A stretch of DNA of 36,587 bases from Thermodesulfobacteriota bacterium. Lineage in GTDB: Bacteria > Desulfobacterota > DSM-4660 > Desulfatiglandales > Desulfatiglandaceae. The notes below the pieces were generated by a model. That model was given only the letters and a program-made list of their open reading frames with translations. It made no database searches and was not told the DNA's origin. Numbering within the stretch: position 1 is the stretch's first letter; the number at the start of each line of letters is the position of its first letter. The stretch lies in the NCBI GenBank assembly GCA_028278625.1, contig JANQDY010000250.1, positions 1 to 36,587 of the forward strand, written 5' to 3'. Below, one piece after another: positions 1 to 7,633 of the stretch. The translations under genes and the position numbers were made by a program.

Positions 1-91
1 GCCCTAATTGATATGTCAAGGAAAAAATCGATTTAAATACCTGATTTTTTAAATCTTTTCTGAAATTCATATGCAAGAACTTAACCGGAAA

Positions 92-859
92 TTACTGAAT
101 ATTATTCATTAATCTCCAAAACCATTGTCTTGGGATATCCTGTGTTACTTCAATAGGATATTCAAAGCGATACCGTATGTCGTTTGGATCATCTTTTGTG
201 TAAGATGCTCTATATGTTGGCTGAAGGTAGATTTGGATACCCCAGCGTATGTTGTTGAGCATCTCACCAAGCCAAGTCCCGTAATAAATAAAATAATTTT
301 CCTGCAGATGTTCCCGAAAATCATCTAATGCCAGTGGGATTTGTTCTAGTGGAACTGAGTATCCATTTTTATCTAAAATTGAATGAATATGCTTTGATAC
401 TCCAGTTAATCGTGAAAGGTTGTGTTTGCAATGATTACCGGATATTGCAATGAAATCTAAACGGCTCACTTCGATATCTGTCTCGATGTCAAGAGTTGGT
501 AGCCATAATTTGATTGGGGTTTTATAGTTCAACCATTCATCCAATTCCGTGACTGAATTTTTCAAAGATTCAATACTATTATCTTGATCGAATGAGCGAG
601 AATCACATGCAGATTGCAACACTTTTAAACAAGAACCAGATACCCCAGTTAGCCTGCTATCACCACTTTCTTTTACAAAATCAAGGAGCCGAATTATGAA
701 TAAGTCTCGGTGAATATGCGTATGGAAATAAACTTCAACTTCCCCTGGATACATTGAGACGTCTCTGAGCTCTAACAATGCATGATTTGCCATATCTCCA
801 ACTGCTTCAAGAGATATACATAGGCCAATTGCTTCTTTTTCAGCAGTATTGTATGTCAT
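92..859 (-). CDS. Hypothetical protein, candidate integron cassette gene
   Basis: I do not recognise the 255-residue product. It has no signal peptide, membrane segment or catalytic motif that I can name. It looks soluble, with several Trp, His and Tyr residues in the C-terminal half (YFIYYGTWLGEML; PRQWFWRLMNNIQ). The gene is visibly more AT-rich than the genes to its right, which suggests a foreign origin. It is transcribed leftwards, away from the integron-type integrase at 1008-2003, with about 150 bp between the two start codons. That is where the first cassette of an integron would sit. On the coding strand GTTAGGG lies 9 bp upstream of the ATG, close to the GTTRRRY core of attI/attC sites. 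A GTTAAGT lies just past the stop, but no full attC site can be built from the remaining 91 bases of the window. The reading frame is well supported by length; function unknown. Confidence 0.75.
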   Translation of the reverse strand: MTYNTAEKEAIGLCISLEAVGDMANHALLELRDVSMYPGEVEVYFHTHIHRDLFIIRLLDFVKESGDSRLTGVSGSCLKVLQSACDSRSFDQDNSIESLKNSVTELDEWLNYKTPIKLWLPTLDIETDIEVSRLDFIAISGNHCKHNLSRLTGVSKHIHSILDKNGYSVPLEQIPLALDDFREHLQENYFIYYGTWLGEMLNNIRWGIQIYLQPTYRASYTKDDPNDIRYRFEYPIEVTQDIPRQWFWRLMNNIQ

Positions 860-879
860 CCCGTTCCCTAACAGTTGGG

Positions 880-935
880 ATAGCTGGAAAATTTCTAGAT
901 ATTGCCTATATGGAATGGGAAAATTTTCTAGCTAT
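880..935. repeat. 15-bp imperfect inverted repeat between divergent genes
   Basis: The arms 880-894 (ATAGCTGGAAAATTT) and 921-935 (AAATTTTCTAGCTAT) are reverse complements with one mismatch, separated by 26 bp. The right arm overlaps a perfect 10-bp palindrome, GAAAATTTTC (919-928). The element lies in the 148 bp between the orphan gene and the integrase. It could be an operator for one or both divergent promoters, or part of the recombination site (attI) expected next to an integron integrase. The sequence alone does not decide. Confidence 0.5.
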
Positions 936-1007
936 TGAAATATTTCAGGTAAAAGATGGAAAAATAGGGCTTGATTTTTCCATGTATCGCCTGGTACCCT
1001 TGATCGC

Positions 1008-2003
1008 ATGGACAATTCCAAAAAATTCCGGCCGGATCCGAATCTCCGCCTGATGGATCAGGTGCGGCAGGTGTTGCGGTATCATCACTACGCCTATCGC
1101 ACTGAGCAAACTTATTGCGACTGGATCAAACGGTATATTCTTTATCACGGCGGAAAAACCCACCCCCGGGAAATGGGCAAAAGGGAAATCGATGCCTTCC
1201 TGTCCCATTTGGCGGTTAAGCAAAATGTCGCTGCCTCCACCCAGCGGCAGGCCCTGAATGCCATTGTTTTCCTGTACAAAAGAGTGCTCCACATTCCCGT
1301 TGATGAAAACCTTGAACCGGTCCGTGCCAAAAGAGGCCCCCGCCCGCCGGTGGTAATGTCCCAAAGAGAGGTCTCCGTGGTACTGGCGCACATGATGGGA
1401 TTGCATCTCCTCATGGCGAAACTCCTCTATGGCGGCGGGCTTCGGTTAATGGAGTGCATCCGCCTGCGAATCCGGGATCTCGATTTCGAACGGAAACTGA
1501 TCTATGTTCGGGCCGCCAAAGGGGGCAAGGACCGGACCACCCTTTTTCCGGAATCACTTCATTCCCTCCTTGAGATTCAAGTGGAAGGGGTCAAAGAACT
1601 GCACCAGCGGGATCTGGCGGAAGGATACGGCGAAGTTTACCTTCCAAACGCCATTGACCGAAAATACCAAAGTGCTGGCAAATCCCTCGGCTGGCAATAT
1701 GTGTTTCCCGCAAAGAAATTGAGTGTTGATCCCCGGTCGGGCAAGACCCGTCGGCACCATGTGCTGGAGTCCGGCCTTCAAAAGGCGGTAAAGACCGCCG
1801 TAAACCGGGCGGGAATCACCAAGCCGGTGGGTTGTCATACGTTTCGGCACTCATTTGCCACGCACCTGCTTGAAAACGGGGTGAATATCCGTGTGGTCCA
1901 GGAACTCATGGGCCATGCGGACGTGAAAACCACGGAAATTTACACCCATGTCATGGAAAAGGGCATCAGCGCGGTGCAAAGCCCCCTGGATGCGCTGCCG
2001 TAA
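1008..2003 (+). CDS. intI: Integron-type tyrosine recombinase (IntI-like integrase)
   Basis: Site-specific recombinase of the tyrosine family that would cut and rejoin DNA at attI/attC-type sites. The 331-residue length matches IntI proteins. The N-terminal SAM-like core-binding domain covers about residues 12-100 and the catalytic domain about 115-320. The catalytic residues are visible: R146 in GGGLRLMECIRLR, a Lys near 171-174 (KGGKDR), H277 and R280 in CHTFRHSF, H303 in LMGHADVKTT, and the nucleophile Y312. The extra segment at about 205-252 (YLPNAIDRKY ... SLGWQYVFP ... RRHH) is the insertion that distinguishes integron integrases from phage and XerCD enzymes. The ATG at 1008 precedes the conserved N-terminal motif. 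Downstream to 2142 only a short non-coding gap is seen. The gene appears intact. No cassette array with recognisable attC sites is visible, so this may be a solitary integrase or the edge of a chromosomal integron. Confidence 0.9.
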   Translation: MDNSKKFRPDPNLRLMDQVRQVLRYHHYAYRTEQTYCDWIKRYILYHGGKTHPREMGKREIDAFLSHLAVKQNVAASTQRQALNAIVFLYKRVLHIPVDENLEPVRAKRGPRPPVVMSQREVSVVLAHMMGLHLLMAKLLYGGGLRLMECIRLRIRDLDFERKLIYVRAAKGGKDRTTLFPESLHSLLEIQVEGVKELHQRDLAEGYGEVYLPNAIDRKYQSAGKSLGWQYVFPAKKLSVDPRSGKTRRHHVLESGLQKAVKTAVNRAGITKPVGCHTFRHSFATHLLENGVNIRVVQELMGHADVKTTEIYTHVMEKGISAVQSPLDALP

Positions 2004-2142
2004 TATCCTTTCGGAATTTTGTATGGATGAAACAGCGATCAATTGCTCAATAATAGGCTAAGCAAAGAGAAAGTCAAGCAAATTCAATTAGCAAATAGGG
2101 AGGTTACGCCTTGAAGGGGCCGGCCTTCCTGGAGGATGATCC

Positions 2143-4125
2143 ATGAAGCGTTTTGTCTTTATACTGCTCACGGGACTGCTGGTAACACTTCCGGGCTGCG
2201 AAAAACGGATTCCGGTTCAAATAGGTGCGGACGAGAGCGGCCACACGGCACCCACCCGTGAAACGGCGCATCAAAACGAAGGGGTCAAAGAGGCGCTCCC
2301 CCTTTCGGACCAGCAGGATTTTGAAGACTGCACAAGAGGGCTCATTGCGGCGGACTCGGATTTGGCGGTTGAGAATGCCAAAGGGGAAATCATATGGGAT
2401 CAGCCGGCCTATGGTTTCATCAAAGGAGAATCCCCCGAAAGCGTGAACCCAAGTCTGTGGCGCCAGGCCAAATTGAACAGCATTCACGGGCTCTTTTACG
2501 TGACCGAAGGGATCTATCAACTGCGCGGGTTCTGTCTCGCCAACATGACCATCATCGAGGGAAAAACCGGGTGGATCATCGTGGATCCCCTGATGACGCA
2601 GGAAACGGCTCAGAGGGCCATTTCATTTGCCAGGGCCCACCTTGAGGAAAAGCCGATTAAGGCCATCATCTACACCCACAGCCACATCGATCATTTCGGC
2701 GGCGTGCTGGGGGTCATTTCCAAGGCAGCAGCGGCCCGAAACAAGGTGACAATTGTCGCTCCCAAAGGGTTCACCCAAGCCGCCACCAGCGAGAACATCA
2801 TCGCCGGCATCGCCATGGCCCGAAGAGCTGGGTACATGTACGGCAGGGATCTTGGAAAATCGGTCCGCGGCCATGTGGACAACGGTCTCGGAAAGGCAAC
2901 CCCCTTCGGCACCTTCGGCATTCTGGAGCCCAACAAATGGGTGGACAGGACACCCCAGGAAATGACCATCGACGGGGTCCGGTTCATCTTTCAATACGCC
3001 CCCGAATCAGAGGCCCCGGCGGAACTGACCTTCTATCTGCCGGGCAAGAAAGCCTTCTGCGGGGCGGAAGTGGTTTCCCGCACCATGCATAATCTCTACA
3101 CCCTGAGAGGGGCCAAAATCCGCGATGCCCTCAAGTGGAGCGCTTACATCGACCAGGCCATCCGGTTGTTCGGGGATGCCCGGATCTATTTCGGGTGCCA
3201 CCACTGCCCGGTCTGGGGAAACCAACGGATCATCGATTTTATGAAACAGCAGCGGGATCTCTATAAATACATTCACGACCAGACCATGCGGCTGGCCAAT
3301 GCCGGTTACACGCCAAGGGAGATCGCCGAAAAGATCACCCTTCCCGAATCCCTTGAAGCCTCTTTTGCCAACCGGGGATACTACGGGTCCCTCAAGCACA
3401 ATTCAAAGGCTGTCTATCAGGCCTATCTGGGATGGTATGACGGCAACCCCGCCAATCTGGATCCGCTTCCCCCCGAGGAGGCCGGGGTGCGATACGTGCG
3501 GTTCATGGGCGGGGCCGATCAGGTCCTCAAAAAGGCGAAAGCCTCCTTTGATGAGGGTGAGTACCGCTGGGCCGCGGAGGTGTTGAATCATCTGGTCTTC
3601 GCGGAACCGGACAACGGGGCGGCGAGGGCGCTTTTGGCCCGTACCTATGACCAGCTGGGGTATCAGGCGGAAAACGCCACCTGGCGCAATGCCTATCTCT
3701 CGGCAGCCCAGGAACTGCGGCACGGGCCCCCTCAAAAAGGGCTCAACCTGGCGGAGATGGTGGACGTCATGAAGGTGATGCCCCTTTCCTATTTTTTCGA
3801 CAGTATGGCGGTGCGCTTAAACGGCCCCAAAGCGGCGGGAAAGGAAATGGTAATCAATGTCATCTTCACGGATCTTGATGAAAGCCATGTGCTGACCCTG
3901 GAAAATGCGGTTTTGCACCATCGAGAGGCACCGCCCGATCCGGAAGCCGACGCAACGGTTCGGGTGACCCATGACCTTTTCCTCAGAATGGCCACGGGCC
4001 AGGCAGGGATCCGGGAGACCGTCTTTTCCGATGATCTCGAAACCAGCGGGAGCCGGTGGGACCTGGTGCGCTTCTTGATGCTCTTTGACAAGCCCGAGGC
4101 CAACTTCAACATGGTCACGCCGTGA
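2143..4125 (+). CDS. Alkyl/aryl sulfatase, SdsA/BDS1 type, predicted lipoprotein
   Basis: Predicted zinc hydrolase releasing sulfate from alkyl sulfate esters such as SDS-like surfactants. The first 20 residues form a lipoprotein signal with lipobox LPGC (Cys19), so it should be a membrane-anchored periplasmic or outer-membrane protein. The metallo-beta-lactamase-fold domain covers about 100-370, with the metal motif THSHIDH at 178-184 and a later zinc-ligand region GCHHCPVWG. An all-helical dimerisation domain follows (about 375-520, including ARALLARTYDQLGYQAE). A C-terminal SCP2-like lipid-binding domain (about 530-655) is typical of this family and would hold the alkyl chain. At 660 residues it matches family length. 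A good Shine-Dalgarno sequence (TGGAGGATGATCC) fixes the ATG. Linear primary-alkyl versus secondary-alkyl specificity cannot be told. It stands alone, followed by a lysE 3'-end remnant. Confidence 0.88.
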   Translation: MKRFVFILLTGLLVTLPGCEKRIPVQIGADESGHTAPTRETAHQNEGVKEALPLSDQQDFEDCTRGLIAADSDLAVENAKGEIIWDQPAYGFIKGESPESVNPSLWRQAKLNSIHGLFYVTEGIYQLRGFCLANMTIIEGKTGWIIVDPLMTQETAQRAISFARAHLEEKPIKAIIYTHSHIDHFGGVLGVISKAAAARNKVTIVAPKGFTQAATSENIIAGIAMARRAGYMYGRDLGKSVRGHVDNGLGKATPFGTFGILEPNKWVDRTPQEMTIDGVRFIFQYAPESEAPAELTFYLPGKKAFCGAEVVSRTMHNLYTLRGAKIRDALKWSAYIDQAIRLFGDARIYFGCHHCPVWGNQRIIDFMKQQRDLYKYIHDQTMRLANAGYTPREIAEKITLPESLEASFANRGYYGSLKHNSKAVYQAYLGWYDGNPANLDPLPPEEAGVRYVRFMGGADQVLKKAKASFDEGEYRWAAEVLNHLVFAEPDNGAARALLARTYDQLGYQAENATWRNAYLSAAQELRHGPPQKGLNLAEMVDVMKVMPLSYFFDSMAVRLNGPKAAGKEMVINVIFTDLDESHVLTLENAVLHHREAPPDPEADATVRVTHDLFLRMATGQAGIRETVFSDDLETSGSRWDLVRFLMLFDKPEANFNMVTP

Positions 4126-4142
4126 GACGGAAACTTCACCGA

Positions 4143-4171
4143 TCACCGGTCGGTCAAGGCCAGCTTGGCGC
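4143..4171 (-). repeat. 29-bp remnant identical to the 3' end of lysE
   Basis: These 29 bases, just after the sulfatase stop, are identical to 4884-4912, the stop codon and last codons of the lysE gene, in the same orientation. Beyond 4171 similarity ends. With 4884 it forms a direct repeat bracketing mazEF. The third copy, at 7634, differs at two positions of this block. Confidence 0.85.
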
Positions 4172-4214
4172 GGGGTAAGGGGAAATGCCGTCCTTCCCTT
4201 TGCCGGAGGTTTGG

Positions 4215-4248
4215 TTGACATGCATTACTTGTTGCGGTAGTATTACCG
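4215..4248 (+). promoter_or_regulatory. mazEF promoter with overlapping hairpin operator
   Basis: TTGACA (4215-4220), a 17-bp spacer and TAGTAT (4238-4243) form a good sigma-70-like promoter 32 bp before the antitoxin ATG. The inverted repeat CGGTA/TACCG (4235-4239 and 4244-4248) straddles the -10 element. This is where the antitoxin or the complex would be expected to bind for autoregulation. Binding is inferred. Confidence 0.6.
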
Positions 4249-4275
4249 TATTACATTATGCCTTAGAGGGAAGAG

Positions 4276-4509
4276 ATGATGCAGACAGCCATCAGCAAAC
4301 TGACAAAGAAATGCCAGGCCACCGTTCCGAAGGCCGTAAGAGAAAAACTGAATCTCAATGCGGGTGACAGCATCGCTTTTGACATCGATGGGGACATCAT
4401 AAGGCTCAGGAAAGCGCGCCCAATAGATCTTGCGTTTCATGGCGCCCTGGTGCCTACGCTTAATGAATGGAATTCGGAAAACGATGAGGAAGCATACAGT
4501 GGCCTATGA
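4276..4509 (+). CDS. mazE: MazE/AbrB-family antitoxin
   Basis: Small DNA-binding antitoxin of the SpoVT/AbrB swapped-hairpin fold (77 residues). The N-terminal half shows the classic pattern: KLTKKCQATVPKAVREKLNLNAGDSIAF, then DGDIIRLRKA. The C-terminal tail (LNEWNSENDEEAYSGL) is acidic and resembles toxin-neutralising tails. The Shine-Dalgarno AGAGGGAAG sits directly before ATG 4276. The gene overlaps the toxin start by 11 bp, as usual for co-translated toxin-antitoxin pairs. It probably binds its own promoter region at 4235-4248 and neutralises the MazF-type product. Confidence 0.85.
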   Translation: MMQTAISKLTKKCQATVPKAVREKLNLNAGDSIAFDIDGDIIRLRKARPIDLAFHGALVPTLNEWNSENDEEAYSGL

Positions 4510-4840
4510 TCCTTTTGATGTTGTGGTTGTACCATTTCCATTCACGGATTCAGAACAGGCAAAAAGAAGACCGGCCCTGGTGCTGTCGCAAAATGCGGAT
4601 TTCGGGAAGAAGATCGGACATTCCATACTGGCAATGATTACCAGCCTGCAAAACGCTCCCTGGCCGTTGGACTGCGAGATCAAAGGGAGACAACCGTCGG
4701 GATTGATGGCCCCCTCGGTTGTCAGGATGAAGCTCTTTACCCTCGACAATCGGTTTATTATCAGAAAAATCGGGCGCCTATCAAACGGTGATCAAAACCG
4801 GGTCAAACAGCGCCTGCGACAGCTCTTTGATTACCTGTAG
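4499..4840 (+). CDS. mazF: MazF/PemK-family toxin (endoribonuclease)
   Basis: Predicted mRNA interferase of the CcdB/PemK fold, cutting RNA and slowing growth when its antitoxin is lost. The frame is open from 4430, but GTG 4499 is the best start. GAGGA (4486-4490) lies 8 bp upstream, and the protein then begins VAYDPFDVVVVPFPFTD, the usual N-terminus of this family. Family signatures include RRPALVLSQ (about 24-32), the central IGHSILAMITS block, the basic loop and SVVRMKLFTLD. The resulting 113 residues is normal length. Translation overlaps the end of the antitoxin gene. The last bases of this gene and its 3' flank recur in degraded form at 7556-7568 ahead of the second lysE copy. Confidence 0.85.
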   Translation: MAYDPFDVVVVPFPFTDSEQAKRRPALVLSQNADFGKKIGHSILAMITSLQNAPWPLDCEIKGRQPSGLMAPSVVRMKLFTLDNRFIIRKIGRLSNGDQNRVKQRLRQLFDYL

Positions 4841-4883
4841 GTATTTTCCCACGAATTATAAAGGGGCGGCCGGGCTCGTTTTG

Positions 4884-5498
4884 TCACCGGTCGGTCAAGG
4901 CCAGCTTGGCGCCCAGCAGGGCGAAGATGCCGGCAAAGGACCGCTGAAATATGAGAACGATCTTGGGGGAAGAGACAACGTAGGCCCGCACGCTGTAGGC
5001 GAACAATCCGTAGAGGATAAAGATGAAGAGGGTCATCCCCATGAAAATGCCGCTCAAAAAGGACATCCGCAAAGTTGGGGAAACCACGTCCGCCGGAACG
5101 AACAGGGGCAGGAAGGCCAGGAAAAAGATAGAGAGCTTGGGGTTCAGGATATTGATGAGCACGCCCCTTACGGCAATCTTCCGTAACGCCTGTTTCTGAT
5201 GGGAATCGTCAAATTCAAGGGCCCCTTTCTGACGCCACATGGACCAAGCCAGATAGAGCAGGTAGAGGGCTCCCGCATACTTCACCATTTGAAAGGCGAG
5301 GGCACTGGTGTGAAGCAGCAGGGAAAGCCCCAGTATGCTCGCCAGCAGATGGGGGATGATGCCGCAGGTACAACCGAGAGCCGCGGCAACGGATGCTTTC
5401 CGCCCTCCGAACAGACCGGCTGAAACGGTGTATATGACGCCGGTTCCCGGTATCAATACAACCACCAGTGATGTAATGAGAAATTCGGTCGTGAGCAT
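4884..5498 (-). CDS. LysE/RhtB-family amino-acid exporter
   Basis: Inner-membrane exporter of the LysE/RhtB superfamily, whose members export amino acids or related small molecules; substrate not predictable. The start at 5498 is preferred because GGAGGC lies just upstream and the protein then begins with the family N-terminus MLTTEFLITSLVVVLIPGTGV. The product has 204 residues with about six hydrophobic segments. Visible family marks are the PG motif (IPGTGVIYTVSAGLFGGRKAS), a G-rich second helix, and NPK (NILNPKLSIFFLAFLPLF) in the middle. The gene is intact. A close paralogue with an internal deletion lies at 7634-8020, and its last 29 bases recur at 4143-4171. Confidence 0.88.
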   Translation of the reverse strand: MLTTEFLITSLVVVLIPGTGVIYTVSAGLFGGRKASVAAALGCTCGIIPHLLASILGLSLLLHTSALAFQMVKYAGALYLLYLAWSMWRQKGALEFDDSHQKQALRKIAVRGVLINILNPKLSIFFLAFLPLFVPADVVSPTLRMSFLSGIFMGMTLFIFILYGLFAYSVRAYVVSSPKIVLIFQRSFAGIFALLGAKLALTDR

Positions 5499-5682
5499 TT
5501 TTGACGCCTCCGTATGAGATAGGACCCCATTACCATGATTCGATGAACTTTTCAATTCTTGCGGCGCTTACTTTCGATATGAAAGAATGAGAATATCCCC
5601 CGTTCCCACGGTAAATTTGTTCTATCCGGAAAAAGCCCTTTAATTTGGAAGCATTAAGCCCGCGTCCTTGGCTCAGGTGTTA

Positions 5683-5765
5683 TCGTCATGCCGGACTTGA
5701 TCCGGCATCCAGGATGCCATATCGAATTGATCATATTCTGGATTCCGGCTTTCGCCGGAAAGACG
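5683..5765. repeat. Dispersed double-hairpin repeat, copy 1
   Basis: This lies in the 375-bp gap between lysE and the repeat protein. The first hairpin is TGCCGGA/TCCGGCA around CTTGA. The second is TTCCGGC (5743-5749)/GCCGGAA (5754-5760) around TTTC. A 28-nt block (5685-5712) is the exact reverse complement of 9528-9555. The pairing of two GC-rich hairpins with TGGATTCCGG/ATCCAGG-type flanks is typical of small non-autonomous or REP/ERIC-like intergenic repeats. Nothing else is visible in this gap. Confidence 0.75.
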
Positions 5766-5873
5766 GCGCGGATGCTGTAGTGCCAACAATGTCCCAAACA
5801 TCGAGATGATCCAGTTTCTATCTTAACTTCAATCAGTTGGCTGAAAGAACAAAATTACCGTGCCCCCGTTCCA

Positions 5874-7379
5874 TTACCCACTGGTGTATACCACGGCGAT
5901 AAGATATGTCTTGTAGGTTTTTCCCTCATGATTTACCGTTTTATCGACCTGTTCAAAATCAACGGTTTCGATGGCCTTTCCCAGGGTGTAGGAATGCAGG
6001 ATATCATCCTTCTGCATCTGTCCGTATCCAGGAATGGATGAAGTGGTAATATAGTCTCCGGCCTGAATCCGTCCATTCATGTCGGTTACCCATACACGTC
6101 CTTCACCCAGCGCATTCACCACGCCGAATCGTTCATCTTCCTGGGCTTCATACCAGTGATCTTCCAAAAGGGGGCCTTTGGATACGACAACGCCGAAAAC
6201 GGCTTTGTCTTGCGGTTTGTCGGCCAGCGTAACGGTGGGCAGGGTCGAAGAGAGGGCAATGTTCCCGTTCTCCCCTTTCCGCTTTTCAGCCCTGCCGGTA
6301 ACCGAAACAATCATGCCCGGTACGATCATATCCGAGATTTCCTCAGAAAATTTCACTTCATGGGCGCCGGTAAAGGGTGCATAGTTGGTCGAACCCTGTC
6401 CCCCGCCCGCATAAAAGTCGAATCGACCGCCAACACCGTATACACCGATCCCGTGGTCGCTCTGGGCGACACCATGAACACCACGACCGCTAAAGGCATC
6501 GGCGCGGCCGAACACGCCGTAGTTGGTCCCGGTTCCCTTATTGGACGCAACGCCGTAAACACCCCTGCCGGTTTCGCCGGCAGCGGAAAAATATCCCCCA
6601 AAATTGCTCACGTTCCCGCTGTTCCAGGCGACGCCGTAAACACCCCTGCCGGTGGCACCGCCTGCGGTGGCGTAAATGCCCCGTCCACTTTCACCAAACG
6701 CTTCGAAGTGTCCGCCGATATTGGTACCATTTCCGTTATTGGACGCAATACCGTGGATACCCTTTCCGGCCTCACCGGTGGCCTTGCCGTAAACACCCGC
6801 TCCGCTCTCACCCGACGCTTCAAAATATCCGCCGTAATTGGTACCATTTGCGCTATTGGACGCAACACCATGGATTCCCTTGCCGGCGGCACCGGTGGCC
6901 TCGCCGTAGACAGCCGTGCCGCTGCCTCCGTCCGCTTCAAAATACCCGCCGTAGTTGGTTGCTCCCCCCGGATTGCCGGTGTCGGCTTTTCCGTAAACGG
7001 CCTTTCCCGCGGAACCGCTTGCAAATCCACTGACCCCGTAGCCGTTCGTGTCGCTGGAACTGCCGTGAACGCCTCTTCCGGTACTCCCGTTGGCCATCCC
7101 GTAAACACCATAGCTGCCGGTGCCTTCGGTGAAACCAAAAACCGCCCTGCCGGCGATGGCGGAGAAGTATCCGCCGAATGAAAGGGGTGAATTGGAAGTA
7201 TTGACACCGCTGACCAGTGCTCCGTCGGGACCCAGGCCGGAAATGCTTCCGCTAAGCTTGAGAGTCCCTGTATTATCGGCTGAAGTGATCCCGTCCGGCG
7301 AAATCTTCATATCGGCGCTTGACACCAATGGAAAGATAAAGAGTAGAAGTACTGTAGAGATAAATGCAATTTTCATCAT
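5874..7379 (-). CDS. Secreted glycine-rich tandem-repeat protein
   Basis: A 501-residue exported protein. Residues 1-22 form a signal peptide (cleavage expected after VSSA). Residues of about 70-325 hold degenerate repeats of roughly 39-40 residues built on units such as GKGIHGxAS, NGTNYGGYFEA and SGRGVYG, which suggest a stacked beta-strand solenoid. The C-terminal 170 residues are not repetitive. Segments such as GMIVSVTG, KAVFGVVVSKGP, GEGRVWVTDMNGRIQAGDYI and GKAIETV resemble the C-terminal autoproteolytic (peptidase G2-like) or chaperone domains of phage tail and surface fibres. That assignment is tentative. A cell-surface or secreted adhesin/fibre role is inferred. It sits between the two lysE copies, is weakly preceded by GGAA, and its upstream region is AT-rich. 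Confidence 0.8.
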   Translation of the reverse strand: MMKIAFISTVLLLFIFPLVSSADMKISPDGITSADNTGTLKLSGSISGLGPDGALVSGVNTSNSPLSFGGYFSAIAGRAVFGFTEGTGSYGVYGMANGSTGRGVHGSSSDTNGYGVSGFASGSAGKAVYGKADTGNPGGATNYGGYFEADGGSGTAVYGEATGAAGKGIHGVASNSANGTNYGGYFEASGESGAGVYGKATGEAGKGIHGIASNNGNGTNIGGHFEAFGESGRGIYATAGGATGRGVYGVAWNSGNVSNFGGYFSAAGETGRGVYGVASNKGTGTNYGVFGRADAFSGRGVHGVAQSDHGIGVYGVGGRFDFYAGGGQGSTNYAPFTGAHEVKFSEEISDMIVPGMIVSVTGRAEKRKGENGNIALSSTLPTVTLADKPQDKAVFGVVVSKGPLLEDHWYEAQEDERFGVVNALGEGRVWVTDMNGRIQAGDYITTSSIPGYGQMQKDDILHSYTLGKAIETVDFEQVDKTVNHEGKTYKTYLIAVVYTSG

Positions 7380-7555
7380 AATTCCTCATTTAAATTTATA
7401 ATAACAAATTTTTTCAAGTTTAGAAATGCTATGAAGATATATAGATATTCAGATGCTAAGTCAACTGGAAAATGATGAGAAGTGGCGGGGTCCGACCCGG
7501 ATCCCAACAAGCCCCAAGGCCCCAACTTCCACGAAAATTCCGGATGTTGCCGCAA

Positions 7556-7633
7556 CTCTTTGATTACCGGTAAGTATCTTCAAAACCGCAAATTCCAAAA
7601 GGTTTCCGTGGCAGGGGCGCGGGGCGCGTTCTT
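7556..7633. repeat. Remnant of mazF 3' end and mazF-lysE spacer
   Basis: CTCTTTGATTACC (7556-7568) is identical to 4823-4835, the end of the mazF toxin gene. The next bases (GTAAGTATCTT versus GTAGGTATTTT) also agree. The following spacer and the lysE stop codon come in the same order as at 4836-4884. So the duplicated unit around the second lysE began inside the toxin gene. The rest of the 254-bp gap (7380-7555) shows no gene. Confidence 0.6.

Noticed and set aside
1..91. Possible attC site after the orphan gene
   Set aside because: Only one core-like heptamer (ACTTAAC at 79-85) is seen, in the wrong order relative to the stop for a standard attC, and there is no paired long stem in the available 91 bases.
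4143..4912. mazEF as a classical integron cassette
   Set aside because: The flanking 29-bp direct repeats are the lysE 3' end and lack GTTRRRY/RYYYAAC cores, so an attC-based cassette is not supported.
4788..5186. Plus-strand frame running from mazF into lysE
   Set aside because: It is out of frame with mazF, antisense to lysE, and highly charged low-complexity as expected of a shadow.
6156..7181. 341-residue open frame on the + strand
   Set aside because: Antisense shadow of the repeat protein; its apparent repeats mirror those of the real gene.
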